A stretch of DNA of 64,000 nucleotides from Geothrix oryzisoli (GTDB taxonomy: Bacteria; Acidobacteriota; Holophagae; Holophagales; Holophagaceae). How positions within the stretch are numbered: the stretch's first letter is position 1; every line of letters begins with the position of its first letter. The notes beneath the pieces are model-generated. The model made no database searches, had not been told where the DNA came from, and was given only the letters and a program-made list of their open reading frames with translations. The translations under genes and the position numbers were made by a program. The DNA lies in the NCBI RefSeq assembly GCF_022808865.1, contig NZ_JAKZLB010000003.1, forward strand, positions 377,875-441,874, given 5' to 3'. Shown here in pieces: positions 40,444-49,249 of the stretch.

Positions 40444-41559
40444 TCAGTTCTTCCCGAACAGGCCGCCGAAGAGGCTCTTCTTGGGGGCGATCTCCAGGAT
40501 GGGGGAATCGATGTTGGGATTCGAGCCCACGCGTTCGCGGCGCAGGCGCTCAAAGACGGGGCGCAGCCCGGGGACCTTGTGGGCCTCCAGCCAGTTCTCG
40601 CTGTGCTGCCGGGCCACCAGGTGGTACTCCAGGACGCGCCCCTCCTCGATCCAGGCGGTCAGCTGGGCCATGGTGAGGCTGGGGTAGATCTCGTCGTCGA
40701 TCTTCAGGCGCAGCCGCTCGGCGTTGGCCTCCTCGACCGCCGGGGCCTCCTGGGCCTGGAAGGGCGGGGCCGCGGGAACCGGCGGCTCGGGCAGGGGGGC
40801 CATCAGGTCCGAGGGGCGGAGCGCCTCGGTGGGCGGCTCCGGCCGGCCGGCCCGGAGGGCGGCCTGGAGGTCGGCCTGGGAGAGACGCAGCGTGGTGGTG
40901 GAAGGCGCATGGGGGTCTTCGGGGCGGTGGCCCGAAGACGTCGGCTCGTCCCCGTCCACGGCGGAGGGCAGGCCCGGAGGCGTGGCGCCGCCCTTCCCCA
41001 GGGTGGCTTCCAGGGCCGACAGCGTGGCTTCCATGTCCATGGAGGAGGGTTCCCGGGGCGCCTTCGGCGTCGGCGGCAGATCCGGGACCCCCGCAAACAG
41101 CTTGCTGATGGCATCCTTCGCCGAACTGTAGGTTCCGGTCAGGGTGTCCTCGCCGGCCTCAGGCAGCGCCGCGGCCGGGGGGGGAACCACCGCAGGGGCG
41201 GGCGGGGGCGCCGCCTCGGCCAGGGGCTGGGCGGGAACCTCGACGCCCAGGCCCGAGAGGGTTCTTTCCAGGATGTCGGCGTCGGTGCTCTCCAGGTCGC
41301 CCAGGGTCAGCGAGGAGGGCACGGCGGGCTCCGGCTCGTGGTGCGCGGCCGGGATCTGCCCCAGGGCGGCGGCCACATCCGCCAGATCGAAGCTGGCGGT
41401 GGCCGCGGGGGCCTCGGGCGGCGGGAGCGGCACGTCGAGGCTCAGGGGGAACACCGCTCCACAGGAGAAGCAGCGGGCCCGGCGGATGGACGGCCGCAGC
41501 CGCTCGGGGCTCAGGCGGTATCGGATGGAGCAGCTGGGGCAATGGATCGCTTCGGCCAC
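40444..41559 (-). CDS. Zinc-ribbon and GYF-like domain protein
   Basis: A 371-residue, acidic, low-complexity protein. The N-terminus is an MJ0042-type zinc ribbon (HCPSCSIRYRL and ARCFSCGAVFPL). The middle is Pro/Ala/Glu-rich and probably disordered. The C-terminus (about 275-350) resembles a GYF_2-type domain (LTMAQLTAWIEEGRVLEYHLVARQHSENW) that reads like other predicted protein-interaction modules. A GTG at 41559 preceded by AGGAG gives the start MAEAIHCPSC; the upstream GTG at 41592 has no ribosome site. Likely cytoplasmic adaptor; function unknown. Confidence 0.7.
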   Translation of the reverse strand: MAEAIHCPSCSIRYRLSPERLRPSIRRARCFSCGAVFPLSLDVPLPPPEAPAATASFDLADVAAALGQIPAAHHEPEPAVPSSLTLGDLESTDADILERTLSGLGVEVPAQPLAEAAPPPAPAVVPPPAAALPEAGEDTLTGTYSSAKDAISKLFAGVPDLPPTPKAPREPSSMDMEATLSALEATLGKGGATPPGLPSAVDGDEPTSSGHRPEDPHAPSTTTLRLSQADLQAALRAGRPEPPTEALRPSDLMAPLPEPPVPAAPPFQAQEAPAVEEANAERLRLKIDDEIYPSLTMAQLTAWIEEGRVLEYHLVARQHSENWLEAHKVPGLRPVFERLRRERVGSNPNIDSPILEIAPKKSLFGGLFGKN

Positions 41560-41669
41560 CTGGAACTCCTGGAGTTTCGAGCAGGATAGCACTCGGTGGA
41601 CCCCGGACCAAACCCGCGGGCGGGCCGCGGGACCACTCCGCCGGGTATCCTCATCGGACGGAGGTCCGG

Positions 41670-42335
41670 TTGCGGGGCGTGTTCATCACCATCGAGGGCG
41701 TGGAGGGTTCGGGCAAGTCCACCCAGCTGCTGCGGCTTTCCGAGCGGTTGCGCCACCTTGGCCTGCCCCTGGTGGTCTCCAAGGAACCGGGGGGCACCGC
41801 CCTGGGCCGCGAGCTGCGCCGCCTGCTGCTGGAGCGCCACGCCAGCGGTGAGGCCTGGTGCGCGGACGCCGAATTGCTGCTCTTCTACGCGGACCGGGCC
41901 CAGCACCTCGAGAAGGTGATCCGCCCGGCCCTGGCCGAGGGGAAGGTGGTGCTGGTGGATCGCTTCGAGGATTCCACCCGGGCCTACCAGGGCGCCAGCG
42001 GCGTCTCCGAGGCCAACCTGGACCGCCTCAGCGACATCGTGCTGCGGGGACTGCGCCCGAACCTGACGGTGCTGCTGGACATGGATCCCGAGGCCTCCCT
42101 GCAGCGGGTGGAAGTCCGCAACCTGTCCCTGGGCGCCGAATTCGCCGAGACCCGCTTTGACCAGGCCGCGCTGGAGTTCCACCGCAAGGTGCGGAACCGC
42201 TTCCTGATCCTCGCCCAGACCCAGCCTGTCCGGGTGGCCCTGGTGCCGGCGCGGGACCCGGTGGATCAGGTGGAGGCGGCCATCTGGGCCCGGGTGGCGC
42301 CGCTCCTGCGCAGCGCTGGTTTCGTGATCGACTGA
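41670..42335 (+). CDS. tmk: Thymidylate kinase
   Basis: A 221-residue enzyme phosphorylating dTMP to dTDP. P-loop ITIEGVEGSGKSTQ (residues 7-20), DR motif in VLVDRFEDSTRAYQG, and LDMDPEASLQR are family signatures, and the LID region is around RNLSLGAEFAETRFD. The TTG at 41670 with GGAGG five bases upstream is preferred; a GTG three codons later is possible. It sits directly before holB (9 bases), the common tmk-holB pair. Confidence 0.93.
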   Translation: MRGVFITIEGVEGSGKSTQLLRLSERLRHLGLPLVVSKEPGGTALGRELRRLLLERHASGEAWCADAELLLFYADRAQHLEKVIRPALAEGKVVLVDRFEDSTRAYQGASGVSEANLDRLSDIVLRGLRPNLTVLLDMDPEASLQRVEVRNLSLGAEFAETRFDQAALEFHRKVRNRFLILAQTQPVRVALVPARDPVDQVEAAIWARVAPLLRSAGFVID

Positions 42336-42344
42336 GACTCCTGC

Positions 42345-43358
42345 ATGTTCGCCTCCGACCTCGCCGGCCATCACGCCATCCGTCAGCGCCTCCTGGATCG
42401 TCTCCAGGGGGGGCGGATCCGCGGTTCGCTGCTGTTCACCGGGCCCGAAGGCGTCGGCAAGCGCCGCGTGGCCCTGGAACTGGCCCGACGCGAGCTCTGC
42501 TTCCGCCGCAATGCCTGCGGGCAGTGCGAGGGCTGCCGCATGGTGATGGGCGACGACCTGCCCTTCGAGCTGCCCAACCTGCTGCGCATCGTCCCCGAGG
42601 GCAAGGCGGGCGTCATCCGCATCGACCAGGTCCGCGAGGGCCTCGATTCCGAGCACCAGCCGCGCTTCAGCCGGGGCGTCATCGAGTGGGCCTCCCTGGC
42701 GCCCCCGGTGGGCTGCCACCGCTGGATCCTGGTGGAGGAGGCCCACCGCCTCCACGAGACCAGCGCCAACCTCCTGCTCAAGACCCTCGAAGAGCCGCCG
42801 GTGGGCACCCACTTCATCCTGGTGACGCACCGCCCCGAGGCCCTGCTGCAGACCATCCGCAGCCGCTGCGAGCGCATCCCCTTCGCCCCCCTGGCCGCGG
42901 AGGAGGCCTGGGCCGTGGCGTTGCAGCATGGCTGGACCGAGACCGACCGTTCCCGCTGGACCGCCCTGGGCGAGGGCAGCCTGCGGTTCCTGGAGGAGGC
43001 CGCCTTCCGTCGGGCCGAGGCCCAGGTGGAGGCCTGGCTCGACCTGCTGGGCGGGCGCTCCTTCAGCGAAGCCGGCCAGGCCCTGCTGCCGGAAAAGGAT
43101 TCCCCCCTGGCCCAAGGCGAGCAGCTGCGCCAGCCCCTGGAGCTGCTCCTGCGCCTGCTGGCCGACCTGGTGCGGCTCCGCGCCGGCGAAGCTCCGGCGC
43201 TCGAGCCCTGGCGGGAGATCCTGGAACCTCTGGCGGCCCAGCCCCGGGACCTGAGACCGGCCCAGGAGGCCGCCCTGGGATCCCTGCGCCACCTGCTCCG
43301 CAACCTCAGCCCCGAGCCCCTGCTGCGGGAAGTGGGGCTGGCCCTCCAGAGCGCGTGA
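42345..43358 (+). CDS. holB: DNA polymerase III delta-prime subunit
   Basis: A 337-residue AAA+ clamp-loader subunit. The Walker A-like loop is LLFTGPEGVGKRRVA; a zinc-binding module is seen in CFRRNACGQCEGCR. The sensor/Walker B-like region is WILVEEAHRLHETSANLLLKTLEEPP (in shorter pieces), and SRC motif IRSRCERIPFAPL is conserved. It pairs with tmk upstream. A hairpin and the YecH-like gene follow. Confidence 0.92.
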   Translation: MFASDLAGHHAIRQRLLDRLQGGRIRGSLLFTGPEGVGKRRVALELARRELCFRRNACGQCEGCRMVMGDDLPFELPNLLRIVPEGKAGVIRIDQVREGLDSEHQPRFSRGVIEWASLAPPVGCHRWILVEEAHRLHETSANLLLKTLEEPPVGTHFILVTHRPEALLQTIRSRCERIPFAPLAAEEAWAVALQHGWTETDRSRWTALGEGSLRFLEEAAFRRAEAQVEAWLDLLGGRSFSEAGQALLPEKDSPLAQGEQLRQPLELLLRLLADLVRLRAGEAPALEPWREILEPLAAQPRDLRPAQEAALGSLRHLLRNLSPEPLLREVGLALQSA

Positions 43359-43387
43359 TCCCCGTCACGGCCCGCCCAGGTAGACTG

Positions 43388-43413
43388 GGTTCAGGAGCCA
43401 CGACTCCTGAACC
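43388..43413 (+). terminator. Hairpin after holB
   Basis: A 10-bp perfect inverted repeat (GGTTCAGGAG/CTCCTGAACC) with 6-base loop, 29 bases after the holB stop and just before the YecH-like start. No T-run. Confidence 0.45.
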
Positions 43414-43423
43414 GGAGCCCGCC

Positions 43424-43666
43424 ATGTCCGAACCCCTCTACGGCCACGACCTGCTGTCCCTGCTGGTGGAAAAGGGCGGGAGCTGCCGCCTGGAGGACCT
43501 GCGCGCCGCCTCGGTCGCCGCCCACGGTGCCGCGGCCACCTACTGCAACTGTCATGGGGATACCTTCGATTTCGACGGCGTCCTCGCCTTCCTGGGCGGC
43601 AAGGGCAAGATCCAGGTGGCCGGAGATACCGTGACGCTGGGCATGGCTCCCGCCTGCCAGCACTGA
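43424..43666 (+). CDS. YecH-family metal-binding protein
   Basis: An 80-residue protein of the YecH/DUF2492 type: GHDLLSLLVEKGGSCRLEDL, the C-N-C-H core in ATYCNCHGDTFDFDGVLAFL and the C-terminal Cys-x-His (PACQH). The conserved His and Cys residues suggest transition-metal binding; physiological role unknown. A GGAG site precedes the ATG at 43424. Confidence 0.8.
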   Translation: MSEPLYGHDLLSLLVEKGGSCRLEDLRAASVAAHGAAATYCNCHGDTFDFDGVLAFLGGKGKIQVAGDTVTLGMAPACQH

Positions 43667-43753
43667 CCAGCCAGCTGAAGGCCGGAGATCCCCGTCCGGG
43701 GCGCTGTCCCCGGGGGTTGCTAGGATCTCCCTGACACCTTTCCCTTGGATCCC

Positions 43754-44959
43754 ATGGCATCCCCCCAGGACCCGCCCCTCCAGATCTTCGCTCCCAAGCG
43801 CTTCCTCCTCGGGCTGCAGGCCGGGGTGCTGGTCCTCAACCTCTTCGTCGTCCTCATGGCGGCGATGTCCCTCTACAAGAGCCGTCAGAACCGCGAGGAC
43901 CAGGCGGTCGCCACGGCCCAGAACCTGAGCCTGGTGCTCGACCACTATGTGGGGGAGATCTTCAGCAAGGCCGACCTCGCCGTGCTGGCGGTGAAGGAGG
44001 AGGCCGAGCGCGTGGCTGCGGATCCGGCCCAGGGCCGGCACCTGGATGCCTTCATCCGCCGGCAGCACGAGCGGGTCCCGGAGGTGCTGGCCATCCGGAC
44101 CACGAATGCCCAGGGCCTGGTCGATCATGGGAGCGGCGTGGGCTCGAAGGCCAATGTCAACCTGTCCGACCGGGAGCATTTCATCCGCCTCCGGGATGTT
44201 CCCGAGACCGGCCTGGTGGTGTCCAAGCCCCTGTTGGGACGGCTGACGGGGAGTTGGGTGATCGTCCTGGCCCGCCGCATCGAGCGCCCCGACCACAGCT
44301 TCGCCGGCATGGCCCACGCGGTCATCTCCCTGGACCAGTTCACGCGGGCCTTTTCGGCCCTGGATGTGGGGGCGCACGGTTCCGTGGCCCTCCGGGACCT
44401 GGACATGGGGCTGATCGCCCGCCATCCGGAGCCCGTGAGCGCCGGAACCGCCGTCGGCCAGCGGATCGTTTCCCCGGGGTTCGCGGCCTTCGCCCAGTCC
44501 GGGCGCAGGGTCGGCACCTACCGGGCCCTCACGCCCTTTGATCAGATCCAGCGCACCTTCGCCATCCGCCGGGTGTCCGGGCTGCCGTTCTACCTCCTGG
44601 TGGGTCTGGCCGAGCGGGACTTCCTGGCGGACTGGCGCCGGGATGTCGCCCAGGAGATCCTGGAGGTGCTGCTGTTCATCGGCCTGACCCTGGCCGCCTC
44701 CTGGATGGTGCATCGGGCCTGGGTCCGCCAGCAGGCCGCCCATGCGCGCCTGGAAGCCCTGCTCTCCGAGGTGAAGACGCTGGGTGGCATGCTCCCCATC
44801 TGCAGCCACTGCAAGAAGATCCGGGATGACAAGGGCTACTGGAACCAGATCGAGGCCTACCTGAACGAGCACACCGCCGCCGAGTTCACCCACGGCATCT
44901 GTCCCGATTGCGCGAAGGAAGTCTTCCCGGGGTGGTCGGGGAAGACGCCCTCGAGGTAG
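43754..44959 (+). CDS. Membrane sensor protein with periplasmic Cache domain and short cysteine-rich output
   Basis: A 401-residue protein with a transmembrane helix at about 19-38, a periplasmic PDC/Cache-like ligand-binding domain (about 40-290; LVLDHYVGEIFSKADLAVLAV, VNLSDREHFIRLRD, VVSKPLLGRLTGSW) and a second helix (about 300-320, LLFIGLTLAASWMVH). The cytoplasmic tail has no kinase, cyclase or HTH, only the motif MLPICSHCKKIRDDKGYWN, then HGICPDCAKEVFP. This motif is known after PAS/GAF domains in other signalling proteins and probably binds zinc. It may be a receptor working through a partner or a truncated kinase. No obvious ribosome site. Confidence 0.7.
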   Translation: MASPQDPPLQIFAPKRFLLGLQAGVLVLNLFVVLMAAMSLYKSRQNREDQAVATAQNLSLVLDHYVGEIFSKADLAVLAVKEEAERVAADPAQGRHLDAFIRRQHERVPEVLAIRTTNAQGLVDHGSGVGSKANVNLSDREHFIRLRDVPETGLVVSKPLLGRLTGSWVIVLARRIERPDHSFAGMAHAVISLDQFTRAFSALDVGAHGSVALRDLDMGLIARHPEPVSAGTAVGQRIVSPGFAAFAQSGRRVGTYRALTPFDQIQRTFAIRRVSGLPFYLLVGLAERDFLADWRRDVAQEILEVLLFIGLTLAASWMVHRAWVRQQAAHARLEALLSEVKTLGGMLPICSHCKKIRDDKGYWNQIEAYLNEHTAAEFTHGICPDCAKEVFPGWSGKTPSR

Positions 44960-45005
44960 GCGTTTCGGCCCCCGATGCCGGAGAATGAGGGGGACGGGAG
45001 CCTGT

Positions 45006-45410
45006 ATGAGACTGCTGCGCATCAACCACCTGGGCATCGCGACACCGGGCCTGGACGAGGCCATGGCGCGCATGGCGCGGCTCTTCGATCTGACGCCGGA
45101 CCACACCGAGGCTGTGCCCGAGCAGAAAGTGACGACGGCCTTCTTCCCGGTGGGGGAAAGTACGCTGGAATTCCTGGAGAGCACCGATCCCGAGGGCCCC
45201 GTCGGCAAGTTCCTGGCGAAGCGCGGCCCCGGCATCCACCACGTCTGCTTCGAGGTGGACGACATCGACGCCGCCGTGGCCGGGCTGCTCGCCAAGGGGG
45301 TGCGCATGATCGATCCAACGCCCAGGAACGGCGCCCACGGCTGCCGGGTGGCCTTCATCCACCCCGCGGAAACGGGGGGCGTGCTGATGGAGCTGAGCCA
45401 GGGAAGCTGA
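45006..45410 (+). CDS. mce: Methylmalonyl-CoA epimerase
   Basis: A 134-residue vicinal-oxygen-chelate protein converting (S)- to (R)-methylmalonyl-CoA in propionate or succinate metabolism. Metal ligands are seen in INHLGIATPGLDEAM (His), PGIHHVCFEVDD (His) and GVLMELSQ (Glu), with TTAFFPVGESTLEFLEST between. GGGAG six bases before the ATG at 45006 supports the start; an upstream start at 44985 lacks it. The mutase genes are not in the window. Confidence 0.9.
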   Translation: MRLLRINHLGIATPGLDEAMARMARLFDLTPDHTEAVPEQKVTTAFFPVGESTLEFLESTDPEGPVGKFLAKRGPGIHHVCFEVDDIDAAVAGLLAKGVRMIDPTPRNGAHGCRVAFIHPAETGGVLMELSQGS

Positions 45411-45419
45411 CGGTCCCGG

Positions 45420-46361
45420 TCAGCCCGGGCCCGCTCCGGTGTCTTCCAGGGCGTCCAGGCGTCCCACATCCAGTTCGGTCATGCCGTCGGCCGTCGCGAA
45501 GATCATGGGCTTGAACCGGGCCCCCCACTGGACTTCCTCGGCGGTGTACGAGGTCCGGGCGTAGATGGTCTGCGAGAAGGTGTCGTCGAAGGCCTTGATG
45601 AGGACGATGAACTCCGCCTTGGCCCGGCGCAGGTCCTCGGCCGTCAGGCCCTGCAGGGGGCTCTCCCCGTCGATGGGGTGGACCACGGTCCAGCTGGATG
45701 GGAAGAGGTGGATCTTCGAGCGCTCGAGCGGCAGCAGGGTGTATCGGCGCAGGCCGGATCCCGGATCCTCGAAGGACAGGCTCACGGTGGCCTCGACCTC
45801 GATGAGCTGGTTGCTGCGCATGTTGACGAGGCGGAACATGAAGCCCGTGATCTGCCGGTATGGGGCCACCACCGCCCTGGTGCTGAAGCGCATGCAGGCC
45901 TGGGGTCGGGAGAACCGCCCATAGAGGAGGCCCGTGGCCAGGGCGAAGCTCAGGAGGCCCAGGAGGGACTCCAGGGCCGCCACGGAGCTGGCGAGGGTGC
46001 CCCGGGGGCTGATCTGGCCGTAGCCCACGGTGGTGAGCGTCTGGGCGCTGAAGAAGAAGGCGTCCTCCAGCCGGCCCGAGAGCGTCATGCCGCCCAGCCG
46101 GATGAAGTGTTCCATCCCGATGCCAAGGTAGACGAGGGCGAACAGGGCGTTGGTGACGAGGAAGGCCAGGAACAGGAGCCCCAGGAAGGGGCCCCAGCCC
46201 ATGGTGATGAGGTGGTGGTAGAGGTCGTAGGCCCGGAAGCGGGGAAGGCCCAGGCGGCGCACGTTGAAGGAGCCGTCCTTGTTGACCCCTCGACGGGAAC
46301 CCGCCTGGAGGCCCAGGCCGAGGTCGTCAGGGAGAGAGGGTCCGCGGAAGGGGGAGGCCAT
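45420..46361 (-). CDS. Inward-rectifier-type potassium channel (KirBac-like)
   Basis: A 313-residue channel subunit. An N-terminal cytoplasmic segment with the slide-helix region (YDLYHHLITMGWGPFLGLLF) leads to helix M1, the pore helix and selectivity filter TLTTVGYGQ, helix M2 (SLLGLLSFALATGLLYGRFSRP, in parts), and a C-terminal immunoglobulin-like Kir domain (MRFSTRAVVAPYR, MFRLVNMRSNQLIEVEATV, WTVVHPIDGESPL). All are canonical for KirBac. The ATG at 46361 has an AGGA site. Regulated by ligands or lipids; no operon partner. Confidence 0.92.
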   Translation of the reverse strand: MASPFRGPSLPDDLGLGLQAGSRRGVNKDGSFNVRRLGLPRFRAYDLYHHLITMGWGPFLGLLFLAFLVTNALFALVYLGIGMEHFIRLGGMTLSGRLEDAFFFSAQTLTTVGYGQISPRGTLASSVAALESLLGLLSFALATGLLYGRFSRPQACMRFSTRAVVAPYRQITGFMFRLVNMRSNQLIEVEATVSLSFEDPGSGLRRYTLLPLERSKIHLFPSSWTVVHPIDGESPLQGLTAEDLRRAKAEFIVLIKAFDDTFSQTIYARTSYTAEEVQWGARFKPMIFATADGMTELDVGRLDALEDTGAGPG

Positions 46362-46463
46362 GGTGTCCTGCAAAAGAAGGGAAAGCCCAAAGTGTAGCGA
46401 CCGGAGGAGGGTTCGCCAGGAGGCAGGCTGCCGCGCCCTCATTTGGTTCTGATGTGGAGCCCG

Positions 46464-47378
46464 TCAGCCCACCACGCCCAGGTAGCCCAGCCACAGCGCC
46501 CGCCCGAAGAACACGACGACGGGCGTGGCCAGGGCCAGGAAGCAGCCGAAGGGCAGCATGGTCTGGCCGCCGGAGCGGCGGGTGAGCATCAGGGGCAGTC
46601 CCACGGCAGCGCCCAGGCCGGCGCCCAGGAAGAGGATCCCCAGCATGGGTGCCCAGCCCCAGAAGGCGCCCAGCCAGGCCAGCATCTTGAAGTCGCCCAT
46701 GCCCAGGCCGTCGGTTTTGCGGATGGCCTTGTAGATCAGGTTCAGCAGGGCGGGGGCGCCGTAGCCGATGGCCAGGCCCAGCAGGCTGGCCTGCCAGGTG
46801 ACCGTGGGCTCGAAGCCGTGGTAGGCCGGAGCGGGCTGGAGGCCGTTGTGGAAGGCCAGGGCCTGGATGAGCGTGGTGCCCTGGCCCCAGGCCTTCAGGA
46901 GCAGCTCGGGCCAGGCCAGCTGGGGCAGGGCGAACAGTACGCCGAGCGCCATCAGGGGGAACTGGAGGGCATCCGGCAGGATCATCTCGGTGAAGTCGGT
47001 GAAGAACAGCACCAGCAGGGCGTAGGCGCAGATGACGGCCTTGAGCCAGATGAGCGTTCCGAAGGGGAACAGCCAGTGGGCGCCGCCGAGGATCAGGCCG
47101 CCCAGCAGTTCCACCAGCGGGTAGCGGACCGGGATGCGCCAGCCGCAGGCCGCGCACTTCCCCCGCAGCCACAGCCAGCCGAGGAGGGGCACGTTGTGCC
47201 AGGGCTTGATCTTCGTCTTGCAGGACGGGCAGTGGCTGGGCTTCGTCACCACATTGCGGTCTTCGGGGGCTTCCTGTGGAAGCCGGTGGATGAGGACGTT
47301 GGAGAACGAACCCAGCAGCAGCCCGAAGGGCGCCAGGAAGAAACTCAGGATCCAGGGCGGGAGGTCGAGGAACGGCAT
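46464..47378 (-). CDS. pilD: Prepilin peptidase (A24A, PilD-like)
   Basis: A 304-residue polytopic membrane aspartic protease that cleaves and N-methylates type IV prepilins or pseudopilins. An N-terminal methylase segment carries two zinc Cys pairs (CPSCKTKIKPW, GKCAACGWRIPVRYP). Catalytic aspartates are in FFTDFTEMILPDAL and the GxGD-type motif DGLGMGDFKML. Eight or so helices. The ATG at 47378 has no clear ribosome site but begins the family sequence FLDLPPWILSFF. No pilin genes are adjacent. Confidence 0.92.
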   Translation of the reverse strand: MPFLDLPPWILSFFLAPFGLLLGSFSNVLIHRLPQEAPEDRNVVTKPSHCPSCKTKIKPWHNVPLLGWLWLRGKCAACGWRIPVRYPLVELLGGLILGGAHWLFPFGTLIWLKAVICAYALLVLFFTDFTEMILPDALQFPLMALGVLFALPQLAWPELLLKAWGQGTTLIQALAFHNGLQPAPAYHGFEPTVTWQASLLGLAIGYGAPALLNLIYKAIRKTDGLGMGDFKMLAWLGAFWGWAPMLGILFLGAGLGAAVGLPLMLTRRSGGQTMLPFGCFLALATPVVVFFGRALWLGYLGVVG

Positions 47379-47446
47379 GGGACAACGATACCGGGGACTT
47401 CTTTCGCGTTCGCGGCAGAATGGAAGGGAACGCCCCAGGAGACCCC

Positions 47447-48094
47447 GTGCCCCAGCTGCTGTCCTGCCTCGTCCTTGCCGTCTCCCTGTCCGCCCAGGCA
47501 CCGGTTCCGGCGCCGCCCGCCCAGCAGGCGCCCGCGCCCCTGCCGGCCGCCACGCCCGCGCCCGTGGCCAAACCCCGGGTGCAGCTGCTCACCAGCTACG
47601 GCCCCATCGTGGTGGAGCTGGAGCCGGAGCTGGCGCCGAAGACCGTGGCGAACTTCCTCCAGTACGTGAAGGACGGCCACTACAAGGGCACCATCTTCCA
47701 CCGCGTCATCGAGGGCTTCATGATCCAGGGAGGCGGCCTGCTGGAGAACCTGGACGAGAAACCGCTCCGGGCGCCCGTCGTCAATGAGGCGCCCCAGACC
47801 TTCCGGGCCGGCTTGAGGAACACCCGCGGGACCATCGCCATGGCCCGCACGGGTTCGCCCCACAGCGCCACGGCCCAGTTCTTCATCAACACCGTGGACA
47901 ACAAGGCCCTGGACCACCGGGACATGACCGAGGAAGGCTACGGCTATTGCGTCTTCGGCCGGGTGGTGGCGGGCATGGACGCCGTGGACAAGATCGAGAA
48001 GGTCCGGACCGAGTGGCGGAAGGGCCAGTCCGGGGTGCCCCAATACCCCGTGCGCCTCAAGGACGCCGTGCTGCTGCCGCCCCAGCAGCCGTAG
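47447..48094 (+). CDS. Periplasmic cyclophilin-type peptidyl-prolyl isomerase
   Basis: A 215-residue exported cyclophilin. The signal peptide (LLSCLVLAVSLSAQA) and Ala/Pro linker precede the isomerase domain (about 45-210): IFHRVIEGFMIQGGG with the catalytic Arg, IAMARTGSPHSATAQFFINT and YCVFGRVVAGMDAVDKI. The GTG at 47447 with AGGAGA five bases upstream is preferred to the ATG at 47420. The acyltransferase gene follows immediately. Confidence 0.9.
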   Translation: MPQLLSCLVLAVSLSAQAPVPAPPAQQAPAPLPAATPAPVAKPRVQLLTSYGPIVVELEPELAPKTVANFLQYVKDGHYKGTIFHRVIEGFMIQGGGLLENLDEKPLRAPVVNEAPQTFRAGLRNTRGTIAMARTGSPHSATAQFFINTVDNKALDHRDMTEEGYGYCVFGRVVAGMDAVDKIEKVRTEWRKGQSGVPQYPVRLKDAVLLPPQQP

Positions 48095-48097
48095 GTG

Positions 48098-48832
48098 ATG
48101 GACCGCCCCCTTCTCCGCCCGCTCCTGGTCTGGATCTTCGGCGCCCTGGCGCTGGCGTTCTCCGTGTGCCTCTGTTTCCTGCTGGCGCCCTTCCTGGGTG
48201 GCCCGGGGGCCTTCTGGTGGGTGGCGCCCCGCTACATCCGCGGGACGGCCCGGGCCTTCGGCATCCGGCGTGAGCTGGAGGGCTGGGAGGCGCTGCCGCT
48301 GGACCTTCGCACGGGCCGGCGTCCCGCCGTGTTCATCGGCAACCACACCTCGCTGTTCGATCCGCCCCTGATGATCTCCACGCTGCCGTGCCGTCCCGTG
48401 TTCGTGGCCAAGCGGGAACTGGCGCGGATCCCATTCCTGGGCTGGGTGATCTGGCTGGCGGACTTCATCTTCATCGACCGCCGCGACCGGAACGCCGCCG
48501 TGGCGAGCCTGGAGGAGGCCGCCGTCCGCATCCACGCGGGACAGAGCATCGTGGCCTTCCCCGAGGGCACCCGCAGCCAGGATGGCCGCCTGCAGCCCTT
48601 CAAGAAGGGGGCCTTCGCCCTGGCCTTCGAGGCCGGTGTGCCCGTGGTGCCCCTCGCCATCCACGGCGGCCCGGAGATCCTGCCCAAGGGCGGCTGGCGC
48701 GTGCGGGGGGGCCTCTACCGCATCACCCTGGGCGCCCCCCTGGAGGCCAGCGCCTTCCCCGATGCGGAAGCGCTCCGCCTGGCCGCGGAAGCAGCGGTAC
48801 GCGGCCTCCTCGGGACCAGCGGAGGGATCTGA
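48098..48832 (+). CDS. plsC: 1-acyl-sn-glycerol-3-phosphate acyltransferase (PlsC-like)
   Basis: A 244-residue membrane-associated enzyme making phosphatidic acid. One N-terminal hydrophobic segment (LLVWIFGALALAFSVCLCFLL in parts), then the H(x4)D motif GNHTSLFDPP, the glycerol-phosphate-binding FPEGTRSQDG, and VPLAIHGG. ATG at 48098 or GTG at 48095 are both possible, directly after the isomerase stop codon. Co-transcribed with the isomerase. Confidence 0.88.
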   Translation: MDRPLLRPLLVWIFGALALAFSVCLCFLLAPFLGGPGAFWWVAPRYIRGTARAFGIRRELEGWEALPLDLRTGRRPAVFIGNHTSLFDPPLMISTLPCRPVFVAKRELARIPFLGWVIWLADFIFIDRRDRNAAVASLEEAAVRIHAGQSIVAFPEGTRSQDGRLQPFKKGAFALAFEAGVPVVPLAIHGGPEILPKGGWRVRGGLYRITLGAPLEASAFPDAEALRLAAEAAVRGLLGTSGGI

Positions 48833-48850
48833 CCGCGGGGGCGCTGGGTC

Positions 48851-49249
48851 TCAGTTCACGATCTTGATGGGCGGCGGCCCCTGGGGCCTCTGGCGGTCCT
48901 TGGGAATGAAGAGGGCGCCGAGGATGGACGCGATGACGCTGCTCACCAGGGCGCCGAAGAAGCCGGCCCCGAAGCCGGAGACGGTGAACCCGAGGCCGAG
49001 CCGCGCGGACAGCGCCCCGGCCAGCCAGAAGACCAGGCCGTTGATGACGAGGCTGAAGCAGCCGAAGGAACAGGCCACGGGCACGAAGGCGATGAGCTTC
49101 AGGAGGCTGCCCACGGTGGTGTTCAGGGCGGCCAGGATCACCGCCACGATGAGCAGGTCCAGGAAGGACCCGTGGCCCAGCCCGGGCACGAAGGCGCAGG
49201 CCACCAGCAGGCCGATGGCGGAGAAGAGGAAGCGCAGCAGGGTGCTCAT
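48851..49249 (-). CDS. Phage holin family 4-like membrane protein
   Basis: A 132-residue protein with four hydrophobic segments (TLLRFLFSAIGLLVACAFV, LLIVAVILAALNTTVGS, VPVACSFGCFSLVINGLVFW, FFGALVSSVIASILGALFI) resembling the YvlD/phage holin 4_2 family of unknown function. The name is historical and no phage genes are present. Start overlaps the cysE stop (ATGA), so it is coupled to cysE. Confidence 0.75.
   Translation of the reverse strand: MSTLLRFLFSAIGLLVACAFVPGLGHGSFLDLLIVAVILAALNTTVGSLLKLIAFVPVACSFGCFSLVINGLVFWLAGALSARLGLGFTVSGFGAGFFGALVSSVIASILGALFIPKDRQRPQGPPPIKIVN

Noticed and set aside
48851..49249. Prophage remnant suggested by the holin-like gene
   Set aside because: No phage structural, integrase or lysis gene is nearby; the family is common in bacterial chromosomes.
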